From an uncultured Eubacteriales bacterium (GTDB lineage Bacteria; Bacillota; Clostridia; Lachnospirales; Lachnospiraceae), in NCBI GenBank assembly GCA_900314555.1, contig OMVQ01000054.1, positions 1 to 43,105 of the forward strand: DNA of 43,105 nucleotides, written 5' to 3'. Made by a program: the position numbers and the translations under genes. This document shows positions 1 through 8,096 of the stretch, one piece after another. Below the pieces are notes generated by a model. That model made no database searches. It was not told the origin of the DNA and saw nothing but the letters and a program-made list of their open reading frames with translations. Numbering within the stretch: the stretch's first letter is position 1; every line of letters begins with the position of its first letter.

Positions 1-597
1 ACTCTCATATAATGCAGTAAGGTTTTCTCTAAAGAAGCTCTTCGCAAACTTCAAATTCTTTGTATAATAAGTTTCATTAACTGTGCCGGAATAAGGCTCA
101 TTAAAAACTCTGTATTGCAAATAATCCGAACTTGGATTATCTACTTCATAGCCAAACAAATATGTTGTTATCTGGTTATTAGGTGGTCTGTGCTGACAAA
201 TATACTTAGAAACTACATCTTCCAAAGTCTCATATCCTAGCACCATCTCCCGATCCGATAATCCTTCATTCTCTTTTAGTGTTCTTGAATACTCAACAAT
301 CTCATTCAAAAGAATAACAAATGTAGTTAATCTCTGCTGACCATCAACAATATGACATGGTTTGAAACCCTTGGATACCATCCAAAGGTCGCTTCCCCAT
401 GAAGTTATCTCTGAACTTTTCAAATTTTTAAGAGACAACAATCCTGTATAATGATATCTTCCATCCTGAAGATTAATTAAATCATCCCAGAAATCAGTAA
501 GCTGTGGTTGTTGCCACGCATATCCTCTCTGGTAATCCGGAATTCTAAATAACCTATTCTGAAACAACAGAGATAGTGGCTGAAGTTCACTTGCCAT
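1..597 (-). CDS. DUF262 domain protein, N-terminal part (cut by window edge)
   Basis: An open frame of 199 codons starts at ATG 597 and runs off the left edge of the window. The N-terminus contains IPDYQRGYAW and, near residue 82, HIVDGQQRLTT. These are the hallmark motifs of the DUF262 (GmrSD N-terminal, ParB/Srx-like) fold, where the DGQQR segment forms the nucleotide-binding or hydrolysis site. DUF262 proteins include type IV restriction subunits and other defence NTPases, but many are uncharacterised. The C-terminal part that would separate a GmrSD nuclease from other architectures is outside the window, so no specific function is assigned. It follows three tiny genes on the same strand and is probably co-transcribed with them. 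Confidence 0.85.
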   Translation of the reverse strand, partial: MASELQPLSLLFQNRLFRIPDYQRGYAWQQPQLTDFWDDLINLQDGRYHYTGLLSLKNLKSSEITSWGSDLWMVSKGFKPCHIVDGQQRLTTFVILLNEIVEYSRTLKENEGLSDREMVLGYETLEDVVSKYICQHRPPNNQITTYLFGYEVDNPSSDYLQYRVFNEPYSGTVNETYYTKNLKFAKSFFRENLTALYES

Positions 598-621
598 TAC
601 TCGCACCTTCTTTCAGTTCAT

Positions 622-837
622 TTATTCCTCATCGATTAAATCAAGCTCTTCTTGTGATTTAACCTCTGTAAATATTACTAACACGCCATCTATAATTTCA
701 CATTTTTTTACATATCGAAAATTTGATATTCTCTGCGGCACATCTCCTATGCAACTTTCTATTAAAATACCACCATCATCACATATTTTAGTAAATGTGT
801 TTTCTTCAAACAATTCTAAAAAAGAATGTAACCTCAA
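622..837 (-). CDS. Small hypothetical protein (71 aa)
   Basis: I do not recognise this protein. I place the start at TTG 837 because an AAGGAGG ribosome binding site lies 9 nt upstream (about 846-852), just after the stop of the preceding gene. An in-frame ATG at 882 would give 86 residues but would overlap the upstream gene by 31 nt and has a weak ribosome binding site. The protein ends in an acidic tail (SQEELDLIDEE) and its middle is rich in beta-forming residues, including a VLVIFTEV strand. It sits 24 nt before the DUF262 gene in the same direction, so co-expression with it is likely. Confidence 0.6.
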   Translation of the reverse strand: MRLHSFLELFEENTFTKICDDGGILIESCIGDVPQRISNFRYVKKCEIIDGVLVIFTEVKSQEELDLIDEE

Positions 838-851
838 TATTCTAGCCCTCC

Positions 852-1058
852 TTACTTCTCCTGACAGATATAAAGCATACAATCAACTATATCCTCATCA
901 GATATTCCCTTGCTTCTCATCCAATCAATTAAGTTAGCCAACAACATAGGCGGTATTTCTGTATTCTCTTCTTCCTCACTACCTTTATGCTGTTCAATCG
1001 ACTTTAACAAATGTTCCATATTAGCCTTGCTACTCATAAGATATTCAGTATCTGACAT
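852..1058 (-). CDS. Small acidic hypothetical protein (68 aa)
   Basis: This 68-residue frame starts at ATG 1058 with an excellent ribosome binding site (TAGGAGG, 7 nt spacing). It contains an acidic stretch (GSEEEENTE) followed by a predicted helical segment with ANLIDWMRSKGISDEDIVDC. I know no family for it. It is the second of three consecutive mini-genes between rlmD and the DUF262 gene, all on the minus strand and closely spaced, which suggests one operon. Confidence 0.65.
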   Translation of the reverse strand: MSDTEYLMSSKANMEHLLKSIEQHKGSEEEENTEIPPMLLANLIDWMRSKGISDEDIVDCMLYICQEK

Positions 1059-1069
1059 ACAGCCACCTC

Positions 1070-1207
1070 CTACTTTTCTTTAATCTCCTGATTCTCTTTC
1101 TTTACCTCAGGACCATATTTTATAAACATATCAAGAAGGAACCTTGCACATCGTTCCTTCTGCTTCTTATCATACTTCAAATCGCGTTCTTTTCCTTGCT
1201 CTATCAA
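1070..1207 (-). CDS. Possible mini-gene (45 aa, lysine-rich)
   Basis: After the rlmD stop, a TTG at 1207 opens a 45-codon frame that ends at TAG 1070, just before the ribosome binding site of the next mini-gene. A GAGGG lies about 9 nt upstream of the TTG, inside the end of rlmD. An in-frame TAA immediately upstream rules out a longer protein. The peptide is highly charged (KYDKKQKERC, then KKENQEIKEK) with one helical stretch, ARFLLDMFIKYG. The tight packing on both sides supports a real gene, but the size and the TTG start keep this tentative. Confidence 0.4.
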   Translation of the reverse strand: MIEQGKERDLKYDKKQKERCARFLLDMFIKYGPEVKKENQEIKEK

Positions 1208-1209
1208 TC

Positions 1210-2685
1210 CTACTTACCCTCTTTGATTTTATAGTAATCCTCCGCGTCAATGCCAACATTCACATGATGTTTTGCCTGTGCATTTTGGTTAATCAACAAA
1301 CAGACCGTCTCCACATGCTCCGTATGTGGAAACATATCCACCGGCTGTACTTTCTTAAGTTCATACCCATGTTCTGTCATATATCTAATATCTCTTGCGA
1401 GTGTTGCACTGTCACAACTTACATACACCATCTTCTCAGGTTGCATCTTTATGACCGTATCAAGCAATGCTGTGTCGCAGCCTTTTCTTGGTGGGTCTAC
1501 CACGATAACATCTGCATAGCCACCATGTTTTGCATAGTATTCAGGAAGCACCTCTTCAGCTTTGCCGACGAAGAATTCTGCATTAGTTATGTTATTCATT
1601 TTTGCATTATTTCTTGCATCACGAATGGCATCAGATATAATTTCGACACCATAGACCTTTTTAGCTGAACGCGCTAAGAATAACGAGATTGTTCCGATTC
1701 CGCAATATAAGTCCCATACTGTTTCATTTCCGGTAAGTCCGGCGTATTCTAATGCTGTTTCATATAACTTTTCTGTCTGGACAGGATTGACCTGGAAGAA
1801 TGACTTTGGCGAAATATTGAATTTGATATCTTTAATATAGTCGACTATATATTTTCGTCCATAGATGTTCTCCATAACCTTGCCCATAATTACATTCGTG
1901 TTGCACAGATTGATACTTAATGAAATGCTTGTCATTCCTTTGACTTTCGATAGCCTTTCGACTAGCTCCTCCTGGTCTGGAATCTTGTTTCCATTAATAA
2001 TAATGCAAACCATTATTTCACCCGTTACAAATGCTTTTCGAATCATAACGTAACGAATCAGACCTTTTAGTGTCACTTCGTCATATGGTGCAATATTCTT
2101 CTCTGCCATAAATTCCTTGATAATTTTAAGAATTTCTTCATTTTCTTCGACACCAAGGTAACACTTTTCATTTTCAATGATAACGTGAGTTCTTCCGGCA
2201 TAGAAACCAGATACTAACTCGCCTTTATCATTTAAGCCAATCGGAAACTGCGCCTTATTACGATAATGATATGGTGTCTCCATTCCAATAATCGGATAAA
2301 TGGTGAAATCTGTGACCTTGCCGATTTTCTCTATATTTGTCTTTACTTTATTCTCTTTGAATCTGAGCTGCTCATTGTAATCTGCTGCCATTACCTTACA
2401 ACCACCACATCTTCTGGCAACAGGACAGACAGGCGTAACACGATATGGAGATGGTTTGATTACCTCCATTAATTTAGTAAATGCGAAATTATCATGAGCT
2501 TTAGTAATTCTTACACGACATACATCGCCTCTTACCGCATCTTTTACAAATAACGTATAGCCGTCAATTTTAGCAATTCCCTCGCCACCTGTTCCAACAT
2601 CTTCTATCTCAACAGTATACTCTTCATTCTTCTTATATATATGTGGAGTCAAAGTCTCCTGCACTTTATTTTCATTACACATCTT
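1210..2685 (-). CDS. rlmD: 23S rRNA (uracil-5-)-methyltransferase RlmD/RumA family
   Basis: SAM-dependent enzyme that makes 5-methyluridine in 23S rRNA. An N-terminal TRAM domain (VEIEDVGTGGEGIAKIDGY) is followed by the Fe-S cysteine cluster CPVARRCGGC. The C-terminal Rossmann methyltransferase carries DLYCGIGTISLFLA (SAM site), VVVDPPRKGCD and the catalytic-cysteine motif YVSCDSATLARD. The frame can extend to GTG 2742 (510 aa), but the extra residues do not look like the family. I prefer ATG 2685 (491 aa), which has GGAG upstream. RlmC and RlmD cannot be told apart with certainty from sequence, since Gram-positive homologues can have wider specificity. It is followed directly by the mini-gene/DUF262 cluster. 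Confidence 0.9.
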   Translation of the reverse strand, partial: KMCNENKVQETLTPHIYKKNEEYTVEIEDVGTGGEGIAKIDGYTLFVKDAVRGDVCRVRITKAHDNFAFTKLMEVIKPSPYRVTPVCPVARRCGGCKVMAADYNEQLRFKENKVKTNIEKIGKVTDFTIYPIIGMETPYHYRNKAQFPIGLNDKGELVSGFYAGRTHVIIENEKCYLGVEENEEILKIIKEFMAEKNIAPYDEVTLKGLIRYVMIRKAFVTGEIMVCIIINGNKIPDQEELVERLSKVKGMTSISLSINLCNTNVIMGKVMENIYGRKYIVDYIKDIKFNISPKSFFQVNPVQTEKLYETALEYAGLTGNETVWDLYCGIGTISLFLARSAKKVYGVEIISDAIRDARNNAKMNNITNAEFFVGKAEEVLPEYYAKHGGYADVIVVDPPRKGCDTALLDTVIKMQPEKMVYVSCDSATLARDIRYMTEHGYELKKVQPVDMFPHTEHVETVCLLINQNAQAKHHVNVGIDAEDYYKIKEGK

Positions 2686-2760
2686 CACATATTCTCCATT
2701 CCTAAGGTTTCTATATCGTAAGAATCGCAAGCTGAATTTCACTTTCTACTATTTCTACTA

Positions 2761-2814
2761 TATGTTATATAAAAACAATATGTCGTGTAAAAACAATATG
2801 TTATGTAAAAATAT
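2761..2814. repeat. Three tandem 18-bp AT-rich repeats
   Basis: Three consecutive 18-bp units are visible at 2761-2778, 2779-2796 and 2797-2814. They share TATGTYRTRTAAAAA, and a fourth partial ATGTAAAAAG follows. They lie in the yhaM-rlmD gap, upstream of rlmD on its strand. Replication slippage is the simplest origin. No regulatory role can be read from the sequence. Confidence 0.7.
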
Positions 2815-2823
2815 ATGTAAAAA

Positions 2824-2852
2824 GCTAAATATGATGCCTGCAACACATTTAT
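2824..2852 (-). repeat. Remnant of the intergenic hairpin element (hairpin 2 only)
   Basis: GCTAAATaT...ACATTTAtC with a loop containing GATGCCTGCAAC closely matches hairpin 2 of the elements at 33972-34001 and 40226-40255. The rest of the unit is missing and two stem positions have decayed. It lies just 3' of the yhaM stop, in the same orientation as transcription. Confidence 0.65.
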
Positions 2853-2857
2853 CCTTC

Positions 2858-3808
2858 TTACAAATCTGCTTTTCTTATATTTGAATCTAATGCTCTATTG
2901 AAGCCATACCACTCTGAACCGTCCTGTGGTCTGCCACCAAGTAAAATCTCAGATATCGTTTCTAACTTCGCATCCGCATTATCAGCTAAGTTAATTGCAA
3001 ATGCTTCAGGTAAAGCAGGTTTCTTTGGAGAACCATATTCTAATTCGCCATGATGAGCAACTATGCAATGTTTAACCTCTCTTGCCAATTTCTCAGGAAA
3101 ACCCGGAATCTCTCTGACTTTATCACTTACCATTTCACAGCCGATTACGATATGACCAAGTAACTGTCCATAATCTGTATAGTCATTCTTTGGAAATGAT
3201 GATAATTCCTTAACTTTACCAATGTCATGAAGTAATGCTGCCGTAATAAGTAAATCTCTGTTTAAAACAGGATATGCTTTTGCAAAATAATTACACATAT
3301 TTGTTACGGATAATGAATGTTCTAACAAGCCTCCGATAAAACCATGATGAATAGTTTTAGCTGCTGAATGACCTTTAAATTCTTCGATAAATTCCTTATC
3401 ATCTACGAAAAATGCTTTAAGTAATGCATTAAGATACTGATTCTTAACTGAATTAACATATTCCATTACATTTGCATACATTGTATCTATATCTTTAGTG
3501 CTGCAAGGAAGATAATCCGCAGGCTTATATTCTCCCTCATCTGCCACTCTAGCACCTTTTATATTCAACTGTAATGCCCCGTTAAATGTAGTTACATCTG
3601 CGTTAATGTCTACATAATCGAGCGCTTCAAATTCATTTATTCCCATTGAATGTGGATCCCAGATTTTTCCGTCTATTGTGCCTGTTTTATCCTGTAATAT
3701 TACATTGTCATAAGGCTTGCCATTCTTAGTCATCGCAGAGCTTCTCTGCTTGCATAAATAGATTCCTCTTACCGATTCTCCATCTCTTAATGTCTCTATG
3801 TATTTCAT
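2858..3808 (-). CDS. yhaM: 3'-5' exoribonuclease YhaM family
   Basis: 316 residues, against about 314 in Bacillus YhaM. The N-terminal OB-fold binds nucleic acid (VRGIYLCKQRSSAMTKNG; VILQDKTGTIDGKIWDP). The C-terminal metal-dependent HD domain has ALLHDIGKVKEL, later GLLEHSLSV upstream and IVAHHGELEYGSP downstream, supplying the metal-binding histidines and aspartate. The family degrades RNA, and some single-stranded DNA, from the 3' end in the cytoplasm. The start at ATG 3808 has AGAGG 6 nt upstream. It is 24 nt downstream of the HtrA-like gene, so the two are probably one transcript. Confidence 0.9.
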   Translation of the reverse strand: MKYIETLRDGESVRGIYLCKQRSSAMTKNGKPYDNVILQDKTGTIDGKIWDPHSMGINEFEALDYVDINADVTTFNGALQLNIKGARVADEGEYKPADYLPCSTKDIDTMYANVMEYVNSVKNQYLNALLKAFFVDDKEFIEEFKGHSAAKTIHHGFIGGLLEHSLSVTNMCNYFAKAYPVLNRDLLITAALLHDIGKVKELSSFPKNDYTDYGQLLGHIVIGCEMVSDKVREIPGFPEKLAREVKHCIVAHHGELEYGSPKKPALPEAFAINLADNADAKLETISEILLGGRPQDGSEWYGFNRALDSNIRKADL

Positions 3809-3832
3809 ATTTTACCTCTTTCTAAAATCAAC

Positions 3833-5161
3833 TTAAATACTATCAATTTGAACTGTATATCTTATCTCCTTATAACCGTCCTTACCTTTTCTCATTACCT
3901 TAATGGTAACCTCATCTCCCACCTGGCATTTTTGTAGAATCGATGTAAATGTCTTGAAATCCGACACTTTAGTTCCATTGAATTCCGTTAATATATCGCC
4001 ATTCATCACACCTGCCGTATAAGCCGGTGATTTTTCTTCAGTATTTGATATATATATTCCATAAGGCATATCCTTGTCAATATTCTCGATGACATCATCT
4101 GTTACCTGTTTGCCATGAATACCCAGATATGTAATTGTCTGATTGCGCATAATTTTATTAACGTATACTGCAATTCGTTTAAATGAGATAACAGAGACAA
4201 CATTTTCTCCGATACTGCTGCCATTTAACTCGTTATTCACCATTCCGATAACATTGCCGTAGCTATCAAATGCGAAACCATTCATAAGTCCGGTCGTTGA
4301 AATATCTGTTGCCATAATTTCAAGTTCCGTATCAACTATATTATATGTATTTCCTACAGAAGTCAATGAACCCTTGGCAACAAATTTCTCTTTTCCATAT
4401 GGATTTCCCATAAATGTAATCTCTTCTCCTGGTTCTATCTCTTTATCAGGATTATATTCTGCTGCCGAAAGTGTCTCCTTATCTTCATCTTTAATATCAT
4501 CCGCATTAATTAGTACCGTTGCAAGACCATATTTCTCACTTACATGGTCTACTGTTCCTTTATATCCTCTGCTTCCTAAGTATACAGTTACTTCCCTATT
4601 ATCCTTAATGAAATCATAAGTTGTAAGTATTCTTATCTTATCATTTAACACAGTTATAAGTCCGCTTCCATAATTGACATTATTCTGCTCTATGCTTTCC
4701 CATTCATCTTCAGCATTTACGCATAGTGTCACAACAGAATTGCCCATATTCTTAAGTCTTTCTTCTATCGTCTTGGTAGTCTCTACCGGACTAGTCTCTT
4801 CTGTTGTAGAATTACTCTCTGACACTTTTGAATCATTTATTTCTTCCGTACTTTTTTTATCATCACTCATTTTATTAAGATATGGTTTCATAAACACGAA
4901 CACCATGCATGCAATAGCTCCTATAATAATTCCACACATAACAAGAAAAAGCAATAGTTTACCCGGTGTAAACTTCTTATTGCCTACTACTTTTTCATTA
5001 ATAAACTTAAATTCGCCTTCATTGTCATTACCCATATGTGTATTATTATTGCTTGGTTTATGTACACTATCTTTATAATTAATGCCGGACTTACTGTTTA
5101 GCTTGTCAGTATTTCCAGCGATTTCGTTTTTCTCAAAATTTTTTAAATCTTTCTCGCTCAT
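3833..5161 (-). CDS. Membrane-anchored HtrA/DegP-like protein, probable pseudoprotease
   Basis: 442 residues: a hydrophilic cytoplasmic N-terminus, one transmembrane segment (about 68-90), a Ser/Thr/Glu-rich linker, a trypsin-like domain (about 135-335) and a PDZ domain (about 345-438). The layout is that of HtrA surface proteases. Aligning the catalytic blocks by eye, the expected TNxH is TTYD (D183), the expected TDLAV is YGLATV (G212), and the expected GNSGG is GLMNG with N294 at the serine position. All three catalytic residues therefore appear replaced, while fold motifs such as GNPYG and YGNVIGMV remain. The PDZ domain looks intact (PAYTAGVMNGDILTEFNG). It may act as a PDZ scaffold or chaperone rather than a protease. 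Start ATG 5161 has AGAGG upstream. Confidence 0.8.
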   Translation of the reverse strand: MSEKDLKNFEKNEIAGNTDKLNSKSGINYKDSVHKPSNNNTHMGNDNEGEFKFINEKVVGNKKFTPGKLLLFLVMCGIIIGAIACMVFVFMKPYLNKMSDDKKSTEEINDSKVSESNSTTEETSPVETTKTIEERLKNMGNSVVTLCVNAEDEWESIEQNNVNYGSGLITVLNDKIRILTTYDFIKDNREVTVYLGSRGYKGTVDHVSEKYGLATVLINADDIKDEDKETLSAAEYNPDKEIEPGEEITFMGNPYGKEKFVAKGSLTSVGNTYNIVDTELEIMATDISTTGLMNGFAFDSYGNVIGMVNNELNGSSIGENVVSVISFKRIAVYVNKIMRNQTITYLGIHGKQVTDDVIENIDKDMPYGIYISNTEEKSPAYTAGVMNGDILTEFNGTKVSDFKTFTSILQKCQVGDEVTIKVMRKGKDGYKEIRYTVQIDSI

Positions 5162-5554
5162 TGAATACCTCTGTGTCTTATCAGTATTTTTATCCTGATT
5201 CGGCTATTCTGCCACCCGAATCCTCCAAGTCACATCACAAGTCATATACTTTATAATAAAAAAATAATATGAACAATTTATGACAAAGCTATAAATATTC
5301 TTTTCATTGATATATTAGCTGTTTTGGAGTAAAATTATATACTAAGAAAATGTAAATACATATCAGGCAAATGCAAATATAAAAACAGATATAAATTAAA
5401 TGCAGATATATAACTTATATATAAATTATATAAATGTAGATATAATTAATTAACCGTATCTGTGAACTATAACTTTGAATTTACAATCAGCCAGATTTTA
5501 TATTACCCAGAAAGGAGTTTATCCGTATTTTGAACGGATATTATTTATAGATAG
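5162..5554. other. Divergent intergenic region, htrA-like / mutS2
   Basis: About 390 bp of very AT-rich DNA without a convincing gene. A 7-bp hairpin (GATTCGG...CCGAATC, 5197-5222) lies in the leader of the HtrA-like gene. From about 5350 to 5450 there are degenerate repeats of AAATGYAGATATA type. A GAAAGGAG at 5511-5518 is followed by a 7-bp hairpin (TATCCGT...ACGGATA) and then 14 nt to the mutS2 ATG, so the ribosome binding site is separated from the start by a stem-loop. Confidence 0.5.
5307..5335 (+). promoter_or_regulatory. Candidate sigma-A promoter for mutS2
   Basis: TTGATA (5307-5312), a 17-nt spacer and TAAAAT (5330-5335) face mutS2. The implied leader is about 210 nt. This is motif matching only. 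Confidence 0.35.
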
Positions 5555-7930
5555 ATGAATAAAAAAGCATTAAAAACGCTTGAATTTGATAAGATAATTA
5601 CAACACTTTCAGAATTTGCAACCTGCGAGGGCGGATTAGAGTTGTGTAGAAATATTGTTCCAATGGATAACATTGACGATATAAGGACTGCACAGACCGA
5701 GACATCAGATGCATTAGTAAGAGTTCTTCGCTCAGGCAATCTTTCATTTTCAGGCACAAGAAATATTCTAGAATCTCTTAAACGCTTAGAGATTGGCGGA
5801 ACTTTAGGTATCGGCGAACTTCTAAATATAAGCAGCGTACTGAAAGTTACTTCTCGTGCCAAATCATTTTCAAGGCGTGAGGAATCTGCTAAAAAAGATT
5901 CGATTGACTATATGTTTGAGGCATTAGAGCCACTTACCCCTCTTAATACCGAGATAAACAGATGTATTATTTCCGAAGAAGAGATAAGTGACGATGCAAG
6001 TCCTACTCTGAAAAATATCAGAAGACATATGAAGCAGGCAAATGAACAGATTCATACTCAGCTTAATAATTTGGTTAATTCGCAGACTACCAGAACATAT
6101 TTACAGGATAATGTAATAACCATGCGAAACGGCCGATATTGTATCCCTGTTAAGCAGGAATACCGAAGTCAGGTGCCTGGACTTATTCACGACCAGTCAC
6201 AGACCGGTTCTACAATATTTGTCGAGCCTATGGCTGTCGTTAAATTGAATAATGAACTTAAGGAATTAAGCCTTAAGGAAAATGACGAGATAGAAGTTAT
6301 TCTGTCTAATCTGTCAGTTAGTTGTGCAGAACACATTTCCGAATTAGAATGTAATTACCGTATGCTTGTTAAACTCGATATGATATTTGCAAAGGCGCTG
6401 TATTCTAAATCAATAAAAGGCAGCGAACCGGTATTTAATACTGACGGATATATTAATATCAAAGAGGGACGTCATCCTCTTATAAATAAGGATAAAGTTG
6501 TTCCAATTAATATATATCTTGGTAAAGATTTTGACCTGCTGATTGTAACAGGTCCTAACACAGGCGGTAAGACTGTTTCACTTAAGACAGTCGGACTGCT
6601 TACTCTTATGGGGCAGGCTGGACTTCATATTCCTGCATATGATGGTTCAAGTCTTTCACTATTTAAGGAGGTATATGCCGATATCGGAGATGAACAGAGT
6701 ATTGAACAGAGTCTGAGTACATTTTCATCGCATATGAAGAATATCGTACAGATACTTAATGATGCTGACAGCGAGTCGCTTGTCCTCTTCGATGAACTTG
6801 GAGCAGGAACTGATCCGGTCGAGGGTGCTGCACTTGCAACCTCTGTGCTTTCTTTCCTACACAATATGAAGATTCGAACAATGGCTACCACGCATTACAG
6901 CGAACTTAAAGTATTTGCACTCACTACTCCGGGTGTCGAGAATGCAAGCTGTGAATTCAGTCTTGAGACTTTACAGCCTACTTACCGCTTACTTATCGGA
7001 GTTCCCGGTAAAAGTAATGCATTTGCAATTTCATCTAAATTAGGACTGCCTGATTATATTATCGATGATGCCAAGAAACGTATTGATGAAGAAAATGTGG
7101 CTTTTGAAGATATCATATCTGATTTAGAGAACAGTAAGTTAGTTATCGAAAATGAACGTTCAGAAATCGAACAGTATAAGAATGAAATTGAAGCTCTTAA
7201 GAAACAGCTTGAGAAAAAACAGGAACATCTTGATGACAGACGGGAAATCATTTTACGAAATGCTAACGAAGAAGCGGCTAAAATTCTTAGGGAAGCGAAA
7301 GAATTTGCAGACCAGACCATCAAAGATATCAATAAAGCATCTAAATCGGGTAACACAAAAGATTTAGAGAATTCCAGAAGAAAGGCAAGGGAAAGACTTG
7401 ATAAGACAAGTGAAAAGCTTGCAATCAAGAAAAGCAGTACACCTCATAAGAAATATTCACCAAAAGATTTCAAAATCGGTGACCGAGTAAAGGTTCTGAG
7501 TATGAATGTCGAGGGAACTGTACACACACTTCCTAATGCCAAAGGTGATTTAACCGTACAAATGGGTATACTTTGTTCAAAGGTAAATATTTCAGACCTG
7601 ATTATCCTTGAAGATGCACCTGTTATCGGTAATAAGACCACACATACAAGTGCTTCAAAGATTAAGATGGCTAAATCGTATTCTATATCAACTGAAATCA
7701 AGTTACTTGGTATGACAGTTGATGAAGCAATTGTTACACTTGATAAATACTTAGATGATGCATATCTGTCACATCTCCCAAGTGTACGAATTGTACATGG
7801 CAAAGGTACCGGAGCCTTGAGAAATGCAGTTCAACAGCATTTGAAGAAATGTAAATATATAAGTGAATTTCATATAGCTGAATATGGCGAGGGCGATGCC
7901 GGAGTCACGATAGCTACATTTAAGAAATAG
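5555..7930 (+). CDS. mutS2: Endonuclease MutS2
   Basis: 791 residues, the usual length for MutS2. The N-terminus has the MutS core/clamp region without the mismatch-recognition domain. The ABC-type ATPase has Walker A GPNTGGKT (333-340), and VLFDELGAGTDPVEGAAL carries Walker B and the signature region. A charged coiled coil follows (about 515-600), then a C-terminal Smr domain (about 715-791) with the conserved VRIVHGKGTGALR. Family roles are suppression of homologous recombination and rescue of collided ribosomes. ATG 5555 is the only plausible start because an in-frame TGA precedes it at 5531. It leads a plus-strand run with the two-component system downstream. Confidence 0.95.
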   Translation: MNKKALKTLEFDKIITTLSEFATCEGGLELCRNIVPMDNIDDIRTAQTETSDALVRVLRSGNLSFSGTRNILESLKRLEIGGTLGIGELLNISSVLKVTSRAKSFSRREESAKKDSIDYMFEALEPLTPLNTEINRCIISEEEISDDASPTLKNIRRHMKQANEQIHTQLNNLVNSQTTRTYLQDNVITMRNGRYCIPVKQEYRSQVPGLIHDQSQTGSTIFVEPMAVVKLNNELKELSLKENDEIEVILSNLSVSCAEHISELECNYRMLVKLDMIFAKALYSKSIKGSEPVFNTDGYINIKEGRHPLINKDKVVPINIYLGKDFDLLIVTGPNTGGKTVSLKTVGLLTLMGQAGLHIPAYDGSSLSLFKEVYADIGDEQSIEQSLSTFSSHMKNIVQILNDADSESLVLFDELGAGTDPVEGAALATSVLSFLHNMKIRTMATTHYSELKVFALTTPGVENASCEFSLETLQPTYRLLIGVPGKSNAFAISSKLGLPDYIIDDAKKRIDEENVAFEDIISDLENSKLVIENERSEIEQYKNEIEALKKQLEKKQEHLDDRREIILRNANEEAAKILREAKEFADQTIKDINKASKSGNTKDLENSRRKARERLDKTSEKLAIKKSSTPHKKYSPKDFKIGDRVKVLSMNVEGTVHTLPNAKGDLTVQMGILCSKVNISDLIILEDAPVIGNKTTHTSASKIKMAKSYSISTEIKLLGMTVDEAIVTLDKYLDDAYLSHLPSVRIVHGKGTGALRNAVQQHLKKCKYISEFHIAEYGEGDAGVTIATFKK

Positions 7931-7933
7931 AAT

Positions 7934-8092
7934 TCAGAAACGAGGATAGTGTGAAAAATCGAATTGATATGTCAATTTTTTCACACAGCTATTTGTTTCG
8001 GAGCGAAAACAAATAGCCTTTATGGCAGATGAGAAATCGCCTGCGCGAATTTCTCATCGCCTCTTCGCGACAAGTCGCTCAGAAACGAGGAT
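7934..8092 (+). repeat. Intergenic hairpin element, class 1, upstream of response regulator
   Basis: A complete unit lies between two identical 14-mers TCAGAAACGAGGAT (7934-7947 and 8079-8092; period 145 bp). It contains hairpin 1 (7949-7986, GTGTGAAAAAT stem), hairpin 2 (7988-8017, GCTATTTGTTT/AAACAAATAGC), hairpin 3 (8028-8058, GATGAGAAAT/ATTTCTCATC) and hairpin 4 (8067-8078, GCGAC-aa-GTCGC). Loop bases GAGCGA (8001-8006) are complementary to TCGCTC (8075-8080). The tail GAGG is the ribosome binding site of the regulator gene starting at 8097. Confidence 0.8.
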
Positions 8093-8096
8093 TGTT

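Noticed and set aside
7934..8092. Reading the two TCAGAAACGAGGAT copies as a target-site duplication
   Set aside because: The same sequence forms the tail of other class 1 copies (31848, 20085), so it is part of the repeat rather than duplicated target DNA.
8022..8096. In-frame 25-codon N-terminal extension of the response regulator
   Set aside because: It lies inside the hairpin element, has no ribosome binding site and precedes a receiver domain that starts normally at 8097.
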